This document shows positions 1-6,502 of a stretch of DNA of 6,511 bases, piece after piece (the stretch's first letter is position 1; each line of letters starts with the position of its first letter). The position numbers and the translations under genes were made by a program. Below the pieces are notes generated by a model. The model was not told the origin of the DNA, searched no databases, and was given only the letters and a program-made list of their open reading frames with translations. Source of the DNA: an uncultured Treponema sp. (lineage in GTDB: Bacteria > Spirochaetota > Spirochaetia > Treponematales > Treponemataceae); NCBI GenBank assembly GCA_945833725.1, contig CAMAFU010000107.1, forward strand, positions 1 to 6,511. The letters run 5' to 3'.

Positions 1-61
1 CTTCGCCGCCCCTACTATCCTTGCCACGATTATAACTCGAAATTAAGGTTAATTAAAATAT
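1..61. other. Intergenic left edge with half of a G+C-rich hairpin
   Basis: No gene is convincing here. The first 12 bases, CTTCGCCGCCCC, are much richer in G+C than the AT-rich sequence that follows. They look like the loop and right arm of a hairpin of the form GGGGCGG-CTTCG-CCGCCCC whose left arm lies outside the window. On the minus strand this element sits about 50 nt past the stop codon of the chemoreceptor gene. It could therefore be that gene's terminator or a dispersed palindromic repeat. Only half is visible, so both readings are inference. A TATAAT on the minus strand at 29-34 has no good -35 partner. Confidence 0.3.
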
Positions 62-1894
62 TTATTCAACTTTGTAGGAACTTACGAGAGCTTGAACCTG
101 CTCTGAAAGCTGATGATTGTTTTTAGAAGTATCAGCAGATTCTCCTGCAAAAATCTTGATTTGACTTAATTTGCCGGAAGTTTTTCCTGTGCTGTCGAGA
201 ATATCGGAAGATGAATCTGTAATTTCTTTCATGCTTTCCGAAATGGCAACTGTTTTTTCGCTCATTTTTTCTGTTGCACTAGACATTTCCATGGAAGCTG
301 CGTTAAGAACTTTCATCATTTCCAGAATTTCTCTAGCACCTGTTGCCTGTTCATTCATACCCCGCTGAATTTCCTGAACGCTGGACTGAAGTGTGTGCAC
401 TTTTTCGCCAAGCCTTGTAAATGCCTGTTCACTTTTACCAGAAGAATTAACCATGTCTGTTACGGCTTTTTCGATGTCGGAAACTATGGTTTTTATAGAG
501 GTAGTCTGTTGGGCAGAAGTTTCTGCAAGGTTACGGATTTCTTCGGCAACAACGCTGAATCCAGAACCGGCTTCTCCTGCGTGGGCAGCTTCAATGGCAG
601 CATTCATAGCAAGAAGATTTGTCTGGGAAGCAATGTTCGTAATGATTTTATTTGCTTCAAAAAGATTTTTTGCCATTTCCTGAATGTGCCTTATTTCTTC
701 GGAAAGAAGTTTCTGGTTTTGAAGGTTGTCGTTTGTTTCAAGAACAATCTGTCCGTATTCTCTAGTAATTCGGTTAATGTTTACATCGGAAGATGTAATG
801 TTTGCAGTAATTTCTTCTACGGCTGCAGAAGAATGATTTACGGCGGAAACCTGTTCATCAACACGATTGCGGAACAAAGAAATGGAATTTCTGAAATTTT
901 CTATTTCGCTATAAAGGCTTGATACAAGTTTTGTCTGGTCGTGGGCTTTGTTTTCGATAATATTTATTCCTGTTTCAGCATCATCTAGCATAGACATCAT
1001 GTTCTGGCTTTGATTCATTATTTCCTGACTGTTTTTTGAAAGACTGTTTACGGCCTGAGAAACTGTTTTAACCATGCTTTGAATTGTGGCAATTACAGAG
1101 TTGCAGGAAGATGATAATTCTCCGATTTCGTTGTGGTTTTGTACGGGAATTCTTGCTGTAAGGTCACTTCCTCCGCTGGAAATTTCCTGCATTTTCGCTA
1201 CGACTCTGTTCATAGCACTAAAAAATTTAAGGATGAAGAGAAGGACAATGGAAAGACCTATAATAAGACCAATGACTGCACAAACAATAAGTTTTATAAC
1301 CTGAACGCGCATCATTTTATGAAGCTGGGAAACTTCAAAATCAGCACCTATAAAACCAACTGAAATACCGGAAGAATTTATAATCGGCTTGTAGACAGAA
1401 ATGCACCAGCCCCATTCAGGATCGTTAAAAATATTGGTAACAACGATTTTCTGTTCTTTCATACACTTAAAGGGAGCGTTTTTTTCCAGAGATAAATCTT
1501 CGACAGTGCCTATTGGGCTGAACTTGTCGGATATATCATCATCAATAAGTTCTGAAGCATCAACAACATAAACGGCTTTTCCTGTTTCGGTGTGTGGTGC
1601 CATTGTGTAAAGGAATGAACAGGAATACTTTTCTCTTACAGAAAAAAGGAATTCGTTTAAATCGAGATAGTAAGAATCGTCTTTGTCTAAAGAAATGGAA
1701 AGAGCTTCCCAGCGGTTTGGCTCAATACAGTCCATTGCTTCATCAACAAGACGGGTTCCCTCCTGTGTAATAAACATAACGGCACTTTTTTTTATTCCCC
1801 GGATACCAAATATGGTATTAACAAGAATAACAATAGTGGAAAAAACGGCTACGGCTGTTAAAATTTTAAATTTGTAACTTGAAATTATTTTCAT
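62..1894 (-). CDS. Methyl-accepting chemotaxis protein (Cache-like sensor, HAMP, MCP signalling domain)
   Basis: This is an inner-membrane chemoreceptor that should sense a periplasmic ligand and control CheA through CheW, thereby setting flagellar rotation. The 610-aa product has a first membrane helix at about residues 11-31 and a periplasmic sensor at about 32-197. The sensor has Cache/PAS-like features: FSPIGT near 125, a WGWC stretch at 161-164, then YKPI and GFIGADF at 180-186. A second helix at about 202-223 is followed by HAMP at about 224-278. A long coiled coil leads to the conserved hairpin tip, with SQTNLLAMNAAIEAAHAGE at 423-441 and GFSVVAEEIRNLA after it. The C terminus ends SSYKVE, with no CheR-tethering NWETF-like pentapeptide. 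The ATG at 1894 was chosen because TGAGG lies 6 nt before it; a TTG at 1906 would overlap that ribosome site. The ligand cannot be predicted. It probably has its own promoter in the gap from the transglycosylase gene. Confidence 0.95.
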   Translation of the reverse strand: MKIISSYKFKILTAVAVFSTIVILVNTIFGIRGIKKSAVMFITQEGTRLVDEAMDCIEPNRWEALSISLDKDDSYYLDLNEFLFSVREKYSCSFLYTMAPHTETGKAVYVVDASELIDDDISDKFSPIGTVEDLSLEKNAPFKCMKEQKIVVTNIFNDPEWGWCISVYKPIINSSGISVGFIGADFEVSQLHKMMRVQVIKLIVCAVIGLIIGLSIVLLFILKFFSAMNRVVAKMQEISSGGSDLTARIPVQNHNEIGELSSSCNSVIATIQSMVKTVSQAVNSLSKNSQEIMNQSQNMMSMLDDAETGINIIENKAHDQTKLVSSLYSEIENFRNSISLFRNRVDEQVSAVNHSSAAVEEITANITSSDVNINRITREYGQIVLETNDNLQNQKLLSEEIRHIQEMAKNLFEANKIITNIASQTNLLAMNAAIEAAHAGEAGSGFSVVAEEIRNLAETSAQQTTSIKTIVSDIEKAVTDMVNSSGKSEQAFTRLGEKVHTLQSSVQEIQRGMNEQATGAREILEMMKVLNAASMEMSSATEKMSEKTVAISESMKEITDSSSDILDSTGKTSGKLSQIKIFAGESADTSKNNHQLSEQVQALVSSYKVE

Positions 1895-1900
1895 TATTGA

Positions 1901-1905
1901 CCTCA
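1901..1905 (-). promoter_or_regulatory. Ribosome binding site that fixes the chemoreceptor start
   Basis: The minus strand reads TGAGG here, 6 nt before the ATG at 1894-1892. A longer reading frame opens with TTG at 1906-1904, but that codon overlaps this site and has no purine-rich sequence of its own at the right distance. The site therefore supports the ATG and a 610-aa product. Confidence 0.75.
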
Positions 1906-1955
1906 ATAGATTTTTAAGTGCATTTACATACGAAACTTGTTTTTACACAAAGATG

Positions 1956-1961
1956 ATTATA
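1956..1961 (-). promoter_or_regulatory. Putative -10 box of the chemoreceptor promoter
   Basis: The minus strand has a perfect TATAAT here, in the 119-bp gap between the transglycosylase stop and the chemoreceptor ATG. At 17-bp spacing the -35 hexamer would be TTCTAA (1984-1979), a poor match to TTGACA. Transcription would begin near 1949, giving a leader of about 55 nt. AT-rich DNA produces such boxes by chance, so this is tentative. Confidence 0.4.
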
Positions 1962-2013
1962 AACCAGATTGTTGATTTTTAGAATAAGTTTTTTAAGGCA
2001 AAAAAAAGCGTTT

Positions 2014-4146
2014 TTACGGAAAAAAATACCTGAGTGTTTCTGAAGGAACTTTGCCGTAATAGAGAAAATCGTACATTGCCGCAGAACTTATTATTTTTCT
2101 TCCGTATTCTCTTGTTTCAGCAAACGGCATGGTTTCCAGAAAAATATCCATGGGAAGGCCGTCGTTTTTCCATTTTCTGACATTTGAAAGACCTGCATTG
2201 TACGCAAAAAGAGCCGGAAGCAGGGAGTCTTTTCCAGTGCGTTTTATAAGACTTTCCAGATAGGCACTTCCCAGCGTGATGTTTGTTTTAGGGTCAAGAA
2301 TATCAAAATCTTCTTTAAGGCCTATTTTTTTTGCAGTTTCCTGTGCCGTTGAAGTCATTAACTGAGTAAGCCCCATTGCACCTGCCCTGCTTGAAATTTC
2401 CGCATCAAAAAAACTTTCGCTTCTTATAAGGGAAAAAAGAACCGGCAGCGGAATGCTCGTTTTTTCACAGGCTTCTTCCGTAAAATTTTTATAAACCTGG
2501 GGAAAAGTTAAATTAAGAATGGAGAAAGGCAGTTTTCCTGCATAAAAATTCATGGCTCTTGCCGAAAGACGAAGGCTTTGTACAGAGTAAGCCCTGTTAA
2601 ATTCTCCGCAACTGCTTAAAAATTCCGCAGCTTGAACGGCAGATTCTACCGAAAGATTTTCTTTTTCATTTTGCCAGAACGGAAGAATCATTTCTGGAAA
2701 TCCGAAAGCAGCAAAAGCAGAAAAAATTTTTTGAGTGTTTTTGTCGCCAGCAGATATCATCTTTCCTTTTCCAGTAGAAAAAATGTCTGTCATGTAAGAT
2801 TTGTCGCGGACATTCAGCCTGTCCATGGCACAAACTTTGTAGTAAAGGAGTGCATTGCCGTTTATAACTTTTGCGTAGCAGTCTACAGCTTCCTTTGCAG
2901 GCGAACAAAGGGGCGAAACCAAACCTTCTTCAAGAAGCCGGGCAGAAATATAAGCGTATCGTCCTGTAATTTCTTCATCCAGAGTGCCGTCAATCAGCTT
3001 ATATACTTTATAGAAAGTTTCAAAATCCCTGTGGCTCAGAAGAAGTACGGAAAGGTTGTCGAAAAAATCTTCAAACCAGAACGAATTTCCTATTTTGTTC
3101 AGATTATTTTTTAGTGTGGAAATAATAGTTTCAGAGTTCTGCCGTAACTGAAAATTTAAAAGATACCAGAGGGCATTGTCGTAATGTTCGGGAGTTGAAG
3201 TGGAATTAAGTGCCTTAAAAAAAGTTTCCTGTGTTTTTGACTGAAACCGTCCTGCTCTGTCGTAAAGCCGGGCTGCATAAAAATATGAACAGTACGCTTC
3301 TTCACCGGAAAGTTTTTCTGCCAGCAACTGAAATTTTTTGCCCGAATTATAAAAATCATCTGTAGCATAAAGGGCAGCCTTTCCCATATCCGAAATAATC
3401 TGGTACGGCGGAAAACTGTTTTTCGCTTTATATATTTGAAGCAGATTTTCTGTATTCATAAATGCCGCTTTATAATTTTTTCTGAAAACAAGCATTCTGT
3501 AAAAAATGATTTTAAATTGCTCTGGAACAGTTTCCTGACTTTGCAAAGTTTCAGCGGAATTTTCCGGGGCAAAAATTTTTGCTCCCTGAAATTTTTTTTC
3601 CATTGAAGAAAACAGTTCTTCGTGAAAATTTGAAACTGACCGGGAAGTGAACCATAAAAATGCTTCATCGTAAAAACGGCTGTCGTGCTTTTTTTCGAGG
3701 CTTTTTAACCTGTAAAAAACAAGTTGATTTGAATCTTTTTCCAGATTTATAGAGTCAGTTGCCAGAACAACGGAATTATATTCTCCGGTTAGAAAAAGAA
3801 CTTCCATTCCTTTTACAGAGGCTTTCTCATCATAATAATTTTTAAGCAGAAAGGCAGCAGCTTTGTTTCTCTCTGCAATATTTCCTGTTTCAGTAAGTTT
3901 TTCGGCTGCCAGACGCTGTATTTTTTCATTTTTTGAGGAAAGGCTTTTTTTTAAAAGTCGTACAGCCGATTTTTCATCATCGTTTTTAAGGGCTTTTAAT
4001 GCCATAAAATAATCATATTCCTGCCGGAATTCTTTATGAAGATTTTGGGCAGAAAGATCTGTACACGAGGAAAAAACATTTAAACACAAAAAAGCCACCA
4101 GAATTGACCAGTGGCCTGTTTTTTTATGAAAAAAACTGAAACTCAA
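2014..4146 (-). CDS. Slt70-like lytic murein transglycosylase, probable lipoprotein
   Basis: This enzyme should cleave the MurNAc-GlcNAc bond of peptidoglycan non-hydrolytically, leaving 1,6-anhydro-MurNAc ends, in the periplasm. The catalytic SLT domain is at about residues 560-695. It has RSES with the predicted catalytic Glu577, GAMGLTQLM at 589-597, AYNAG at 648-652 and PFAETREYGRKI at 674-685, the four family motifs in order. The preceding ~530 residues are helix-rich with TPR-like repeats, as in the superhelical ring of Slt70; at 710 aa it is somewhat longer than the E. coli enzyme. The N terminus has a basic n-region (HKK), a hydrophobic core and VFSSC, with Cys28 as likely lipidation site. 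F at -3 fits the relaxed spirochaete lipobox better than the E. coli one. The start is TTG, the only choice giving a full signal peptide; ribosome binding is weak (GAG). It begins one codon after the LysM gene's stop, suggesting translational coupling. Confidence 0.9.
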   Translation of the reverse strand: MSFSFFHKKTGHWSILVAFLCLNVFSSCTDLSAQNLHKEFRQEYDYFMALKALKNDDEKSAVRLLKKSLSSKNEKIQRLAAEKLTETGNIAERNKAAAFLLKNYYDEKASVKGMEVLFLTGEYNSVVLATDSINLEKDSNQLVFYRLKSLEKKHDSRFYDEAFLWFTSRSVSNFHEELFSSMEKKFQGAKIFAPENSAETLQSQETVPEQFKIIFYRMLVFRKNYKAAFMNTENLLQIYKAKNSFPPYQIISDMGKAALYATDDFYNSGKKFQLLAEKLSGEEAYCSYFYAARLYDRAGRFQSKTQETFFKALNSTSTPEHYDNALWYLLNFQLRQNSETIISTLKNNLNKIGNSFWFEDFFDNLSVLLLSHRDFETFYKVYKLIDGTLDEEITGRYAYISARLLEEGLVSPLCSPAKEAVDCYAKVINGNALLYYKVCAMDRLNVRDKSYMTDIFSTGKGKMISAGDKNTQKIFSAFAAFGFPEMILPFWQNEKENLSVESAVQAAEFLSSCGEFNRAYSVQSLRLSARAMNFYAGKLPFSILNLTFPQVYKNFTEEACEKTSIPLPVLFSLIRSESFFDAEISSRAGAMGLTQLMTSTAQETAKKIGLKEDFDILDPKTNITLGSAYLESLIKRTGKDSLLPALFAYNAGLSNVRKWKNDGLPMDIFLETMPFAETREYGRKIISSAAMYDFLYYGKVPSETLRYFFP

Positions 4147-4149
4147 TTT

Positions 4150-5712
4150 TTACTCTGCAGGAATTAGAATATCTGTTCCCGAAATAATTAAATCCGGGTT
4201 CTTAATGTTATTATATTTTGCAATTTTTTTGTAGCGCCACGGATTTTTGTAGTAAGCATCTGCAATATCCCAAAGAGTGTCGCCCCATTTAATTCTGTAA
4301 GTAACATCTTTTGCTTTTTCAGGTTCAGGAATTACAGGAGTCGGCACAACAGATTCAACTTCGTCGGCAACAACAATCTCATCTTCCTTGGCTTCTACAA
4401 TTACGGGAACATCGTCTACTTTTTCTGCATCTTCTACAATCTCTGCATTTTTATCATTAATTTCTGTTTGAGCGGGAAGTTCAGTTACTTCACAAGCCAC
4501 ATTTTCCTGCTCAGATAAGATATTCTTTTTCAGCAGATTATATTTTGACGGAATTATAAAAAGAATCAGTAAAGTGGCGATTATACAAATAATGGCACAA
4601 ACAACGCAAATTATAACAGGAGTCTTTGTTTTGCTTTTTTCATCATCGTCAGAATTTTCCAGAGAATTTTCATCGTAAAGATCAGAAAAATCCATGGCAG
4701 GGGCAGAAGAATCCTGCGGGTTGTCTAAATCAGAAGTATCAAAATTAATTTCTTCTGGTGTGTCTAAATCTGTCTGGGTAAAAACAGGGTCTTTCTGGAA
4801 AACAGGATCATCAAAATAACCTGTTAAACCGGCAGTTTCTGTTTTTGGAGTGTCTGTTTCATCAAAATCCCTGAACATATCTTCATCCATGTCCGGCAAA
4901 TCTGCTATAGAAAAATCTTCGCTTTCCGGGGCAGAATCTTCTGGAGCTATTTCTTCATCAAAAGCTTTCGTTTCTGCAAAATCCGGCAGAGAAAAATTTT
5001 CATCATCGTCAGGAACATCGAGAGCAGAAAAATCATCATCATTATTATTGGTATTATTGGCATAATCAGAAATTGTTTCAGAAGTTTCGCTGTCAAAAGT
5101 TTTATCAATGTCAGATTCGTTTACATCTGCTTCCTGTTTTGCAATTTCCTGATCAAAACTGAACGGTTCTTCCAAATCTTCGGACAAAGGAGGCGCAATG
5201 TCAGAGTCGTCTGTATCATCCGTAAAATCGTCCATTTTAACAGACAGTTCAGGTTCTACAGGCTGTTCTGGAATTTCAACGGGAGAAGCAAAAGTTTCTG
5301 TATCATCCTTGCTGTCGGCCGGGAGTTCAGAAAAATCGGTTTCAGAAATTTCAAAATTGGCAGGTTCTTCCCTCTCTGCAAGAGTTCTGCTTACAAGAGT
5401 AACGGAAGTTTCGCTTTGTTCTCCAGTTTCTTCATCTACAACTTTTGCATCAAGTTCATTGTTTTCGTTAAGCCCTATGGAAAGGTGAAGTTCAACTTCT
5501 CCATTGGGATGTGGAATTAAATTTGAAACTTCAAGAGTATCTACATATTCCGCATCTTCCATAGTTTTATTTTCAGAGCGGTATAAATCAATCTGAACTT
5601 TAGTCTGACCGTCTTTAACAGTAGTTAAATCCAGCTGGTAAGTTTTTGCATTTCCTTCTTCCAGGACAGGATAAAAGCTTCCGTCTGCAAGTTTAATACC
5701 GATAGTTTTCAT
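4150..5712 (-). CDS. Single-pass membrane LysM protein with Hsp70 substrate-binding-like N-terminal domain
   Basis: The protein is 520 aa and has four visible parts. Residues 1-108 resemble the beta-sandwich substrate-binding domain of DnaK/Hsp70: YPVLEEGN near 14-21, then DGQTKVQIDLYRSE at 34-47, then a G-x-V-E-L-x-L run ending in DEETGE at 93-98. These match the DnaK segments around TPLIERN, DNQTAVDIHVLQGE and the D-K-A-T-G-K turn in the same order. No Hsp70 ATPase precedes it. Residues about 119-362 are a strongly acidic, low-complexity linker with recurring DFS and LPD motifs. A membrane helix follows at about 365-387. The C-terminal LysM domain at 470-518 (YRIKWGDTLWDIA, ending ILIPAE) binds glycan strands. 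With LysM outside, the N-terminal part should be cytoplasmic. The ATG is preceded by AAGGGG at 5 nt. It shares an operon with the downstream transglycosylase. The LysM call is firm; the Hsp70-like call rests on motif comparison by eye. Confidence 0.88.
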   Translation of the reverse strand: MKTIGIKLADGSFYPVLEEGNAKTYQLDLTTVKDGQTKVQIDLYRSENKTMEDAEYVDTLEVSNLIPHPNGEVELHLSIGLNENNELDAKVVDEETGEQSETSVTLVSRTLAEREEPANFEISETDFSELPADSKDDTETFASPVEIPEQPVEPELSVKMDDFTDDTDDSDIAPPLSEDLEEPFSFDQEIAKQEADVNESDIDKTFDSETSETISDYANNTNNNDDDFSALDVPDDDENFSLPDFAETKAFDEEIAPEDSAPESEDFSIADLPDMDEDMFRDFDETDTPKTETAGLTGYFDDPVFQKDPVFTQTDLDTPEEINFDTSDLDNPQDSSAPAMDFSDLYDENSLENSDDDEKSKTKTPVIICVVCAIICIIATLLILFIIPSKYNLLKKNILSEQENVACEVTELPAQTEINDKNAEIVEDAEKVDDVPVIVEAKEDEIVVADEVESVVPTPVIPEPEKAKDVTYRIKWGDTLWDIADAYYKNPWRYKKIAKYNNIKNPDLIISGTDILIPAE

Positions 5713-5748
5713 ATCTTCCCCTTAAACTTTCAAAATTTTTCTCTTTTC

Positions 5749-5776
5749 ATTATCGGAACAAAAATAAAAATCTAAA
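5749..5776 (-). promoter_or_regulatory. Putative promoter of the LysM-transglycosylase operon, sigma28-like
   Basis: The minus strand carries TCCGATAA at 5757-5750, seven of eight positions of the enterobacterial sigma28 -10 box (GCCGATAA). Eleven bases upstream is TTTAGATT (5776-5769), about five of eight matches to TAAAGTTT. The same bases also give GATAAT (5754-5749) as a sigma70-type -10, but with no good -35. It lies about 40 nt before the LysM start codon, a normal position for a promoter. It is an inference from a short motif in AT-rich DNA. Confidence 0.35.
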
Positions 5777-5782
5777 GTGAAA

Positions 5783-5810
5783 TTGACTGGCCCGGCCAAA
5801 AGAAAATCAA
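5783..5810 (-). terminator. Inverted repeat after the recombinase gene, possible terminator or operator
   Basis: The sequence contains the 11-bp palindrome TGGCCCGGCCA (5788-5798), flanked by outer arms TTGA (5783-5786) and TCAA (5807-5810). The right outer arm overlaps the recombinase stop codon. It is the most G+C-rich point in the gap between the two genes. As RNA it could fold into a short hairpin, but the T-rich sequence begins only about 20 nt farther on, so it is a poor intrinsic terminator. A protein-binding palindrome upstream of the LysM promoter is the alternative. Confidence 0.3.
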
Positions 5811-6406
5811 CTGGGCAAAATCCGCTTTAAATGGGAATCCAGAGTTTTCCAGCTTACACCCAGTTCTTTGGCGAGAGAGTTTTTTGACCTGCCTGCTTTG
5901 CATTGCTGAAGAACATAATTTTCCATGCCGGAAAGTTTGTAGTGAGACGATTTGCGTCCCTTTTTTCTTCCTACATGAATTCCTTCCTGCTTAGCCCGCT
6001 CCAAAGCAACTTTTGTTCTCTGGCTTATAAGCTGCCGTTCAATTTCTGCAGCCAGTCCAAAGGCAAAGGAAACAACTTTGCTTGTAATATCGTCTGCCAG
6101 CCTGAAATTGTCCTTTATGGTCCAAATCTCAACTTGGTGCTCAAGAAAAAAATTCAGGGTGTTCATAATCATAAGCAAACTTCTTCCAAGCCGTGAAAGT
6201 TCCGTACAAATAACTAAATCGCCGGAAACGCAGTTATCCATTATTTTTCCTAAATTTCTGTTTTTCGGATCCTTTGTGCCGCTTATTATGTCTTCAACCC
6301 AGCAGTCAATCTGCAGATTATTGGAATGACAGAACTTTTCTATTTCCATTTTTTGATTTTCAGTATTTTGTGTATCTGTAGAAACGCGTATATAACCGTA
6401 AGTCAT
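5807..6406 (-). CDS. Serine site-specific recombinase, Mpi-like DNA invertase
   Basis: This small serine recombinase should cut and rejoin two short DNA sites through a phosphoserine link, most likely inverting the DNA between them. At 199 aa it has the normal length of the resolvase/invertase family. The catalytic domain opens with YGYIRVST, where Ser9 is the predicted nucleophile and Arg7 a helper. ELSRLGRS at 69-76 supplies Arg72 and Arg75, and AEIERQLISQRT at 120-131 starts the long helix that contacts DNA. A basic GRKKGRK stretch at 146-152 links to a C-terminal helix-turn-helix at about 173-196. ISGTK, LLMIMN and WTIKDNFRL with FAFGLAAEIER match the Bacteroides Mpi master-invertase group as remembered, rather than Hin/Gin. 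GAGG lies 7 nt before the ATG. It appears intact. The nearest inverted repeat is at 6456-6502, but no invertible segment is obvious. A resolvase role cannot be excluded. Confidence 0.9.
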   Translation of the reverse strand: MTYGYIRVSTDTQNTENQKMEIEKFCHSNNLQIDCWVEDIISGTKDPKNRNLGKIMDNCVSGDLVICTELSRLGRSLLMIMNTLNFFLEHQVEIWTIKDNFRLADDITSKVVSFAFGLAAEIERQLISQRTKVALERAKQEGIHVGRKKGRKSSHYKLSGMENYVLQQCKAGRSKNSLAKELGVSWKTLDSHLKRILPS

Positions 6407-6413
6407 AGTACAA

Positions 6414-6417
6414 CCTC
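6414..6417 (-). promoter_or_regulatory. Ribosome binding site of the recombinase gene
   Basis: The minus strand reads TGAGGTTG, whose GAGG core at 6417-6414 is 7 nt before the ATG at 6406. This supports the ATG as the true start. Just upstream on this strand is a C-rich run, CCCCTCCCC (6436-6428), in otherwise AT-rich sequence; no clear promoter was found between it and the inverted repeat at 6456-6502. Confidence 0.65.
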
Positions 6418-6445
6418 ATTATTTTTAGGGGAGGGGAAAGTGAAA

Positions 6446-6502
6446 GAAAAATAAAAAACTGCACAAATTTACAGTCCGATAACCATGGAATTTGTGCAGT
6501 TT
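6446..6502 (-). terminator. Perfect 14-bp inverted repeat with T-rich tail, probable intrinsic terminator
   Basis: The left arm AAACTGCACAAATT (6456-6469) is the exact reverse complement of the right arm AATTTGTGCAGTTT (6489-6502), with a 19-nt loop. Read on the minus strand the hairpin is followed by TTTATTTTTC (6455-6446), the layout of a Rho-independent terminator for a minus-strand gene lying beyond 6511. In the plus direction the repeat is followed by AAAAG, so it would not terminate there. The loop is long for a terminator and contains the palindrome CCATGG. Because it lies about 50 bp upstream of an invertase gene, a recombination or operator site is an alternative. Confidence 0.6.

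Noticed and set aside
1..126. Plus-strand frame open from the left edge to a stop at 124-126, as the tail of a partial gene
   Set aside because: It runs into the conserved end of the chemoreceptor and its translation is not recognisable. A shorter frame ending at 44-46 is too short to judge.
393..922. Overlapping plus-strand open frames opposite the chemoreceptor signalling domain
   Set aside because: The minus-strand frame encodes a fully conserved MCP domain throughout, so these are shadow frames.
1895..1906. TTG at 1906 as start of the chemoreceptor, adding four residues
   Set aside because: It overlaps the TGAGG ribosome site that is well spaced for the ATG at 1894, and the extra residues add no recognisable feature.
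2017..2040. Poly-T stretch just after the transglycosylase stop as an intrinsic terminator
   Set aside because: The only stem is AAAAA/TTTTT around CGC, which is too weak; no G+C-rich hairpin precedes the T run.
4850..5488. Open plus-strand frames opposite the LysM gene, rich in serine
   Set aside because: They are the antisense of the acidic linker: GAA, GAT and TCA/TCT codons read backwards give Ser- and Phe-rich strings. They have no ribosome sites or recognisable domains.
6456..6502. The inverted repeat as an invertible promoter or an integron attC site
   Set aside because: The 19-nt interior is too short to hold a promoter, and the arms lack the RYYYAAC/GTTRRRY core pairs of attC sites.
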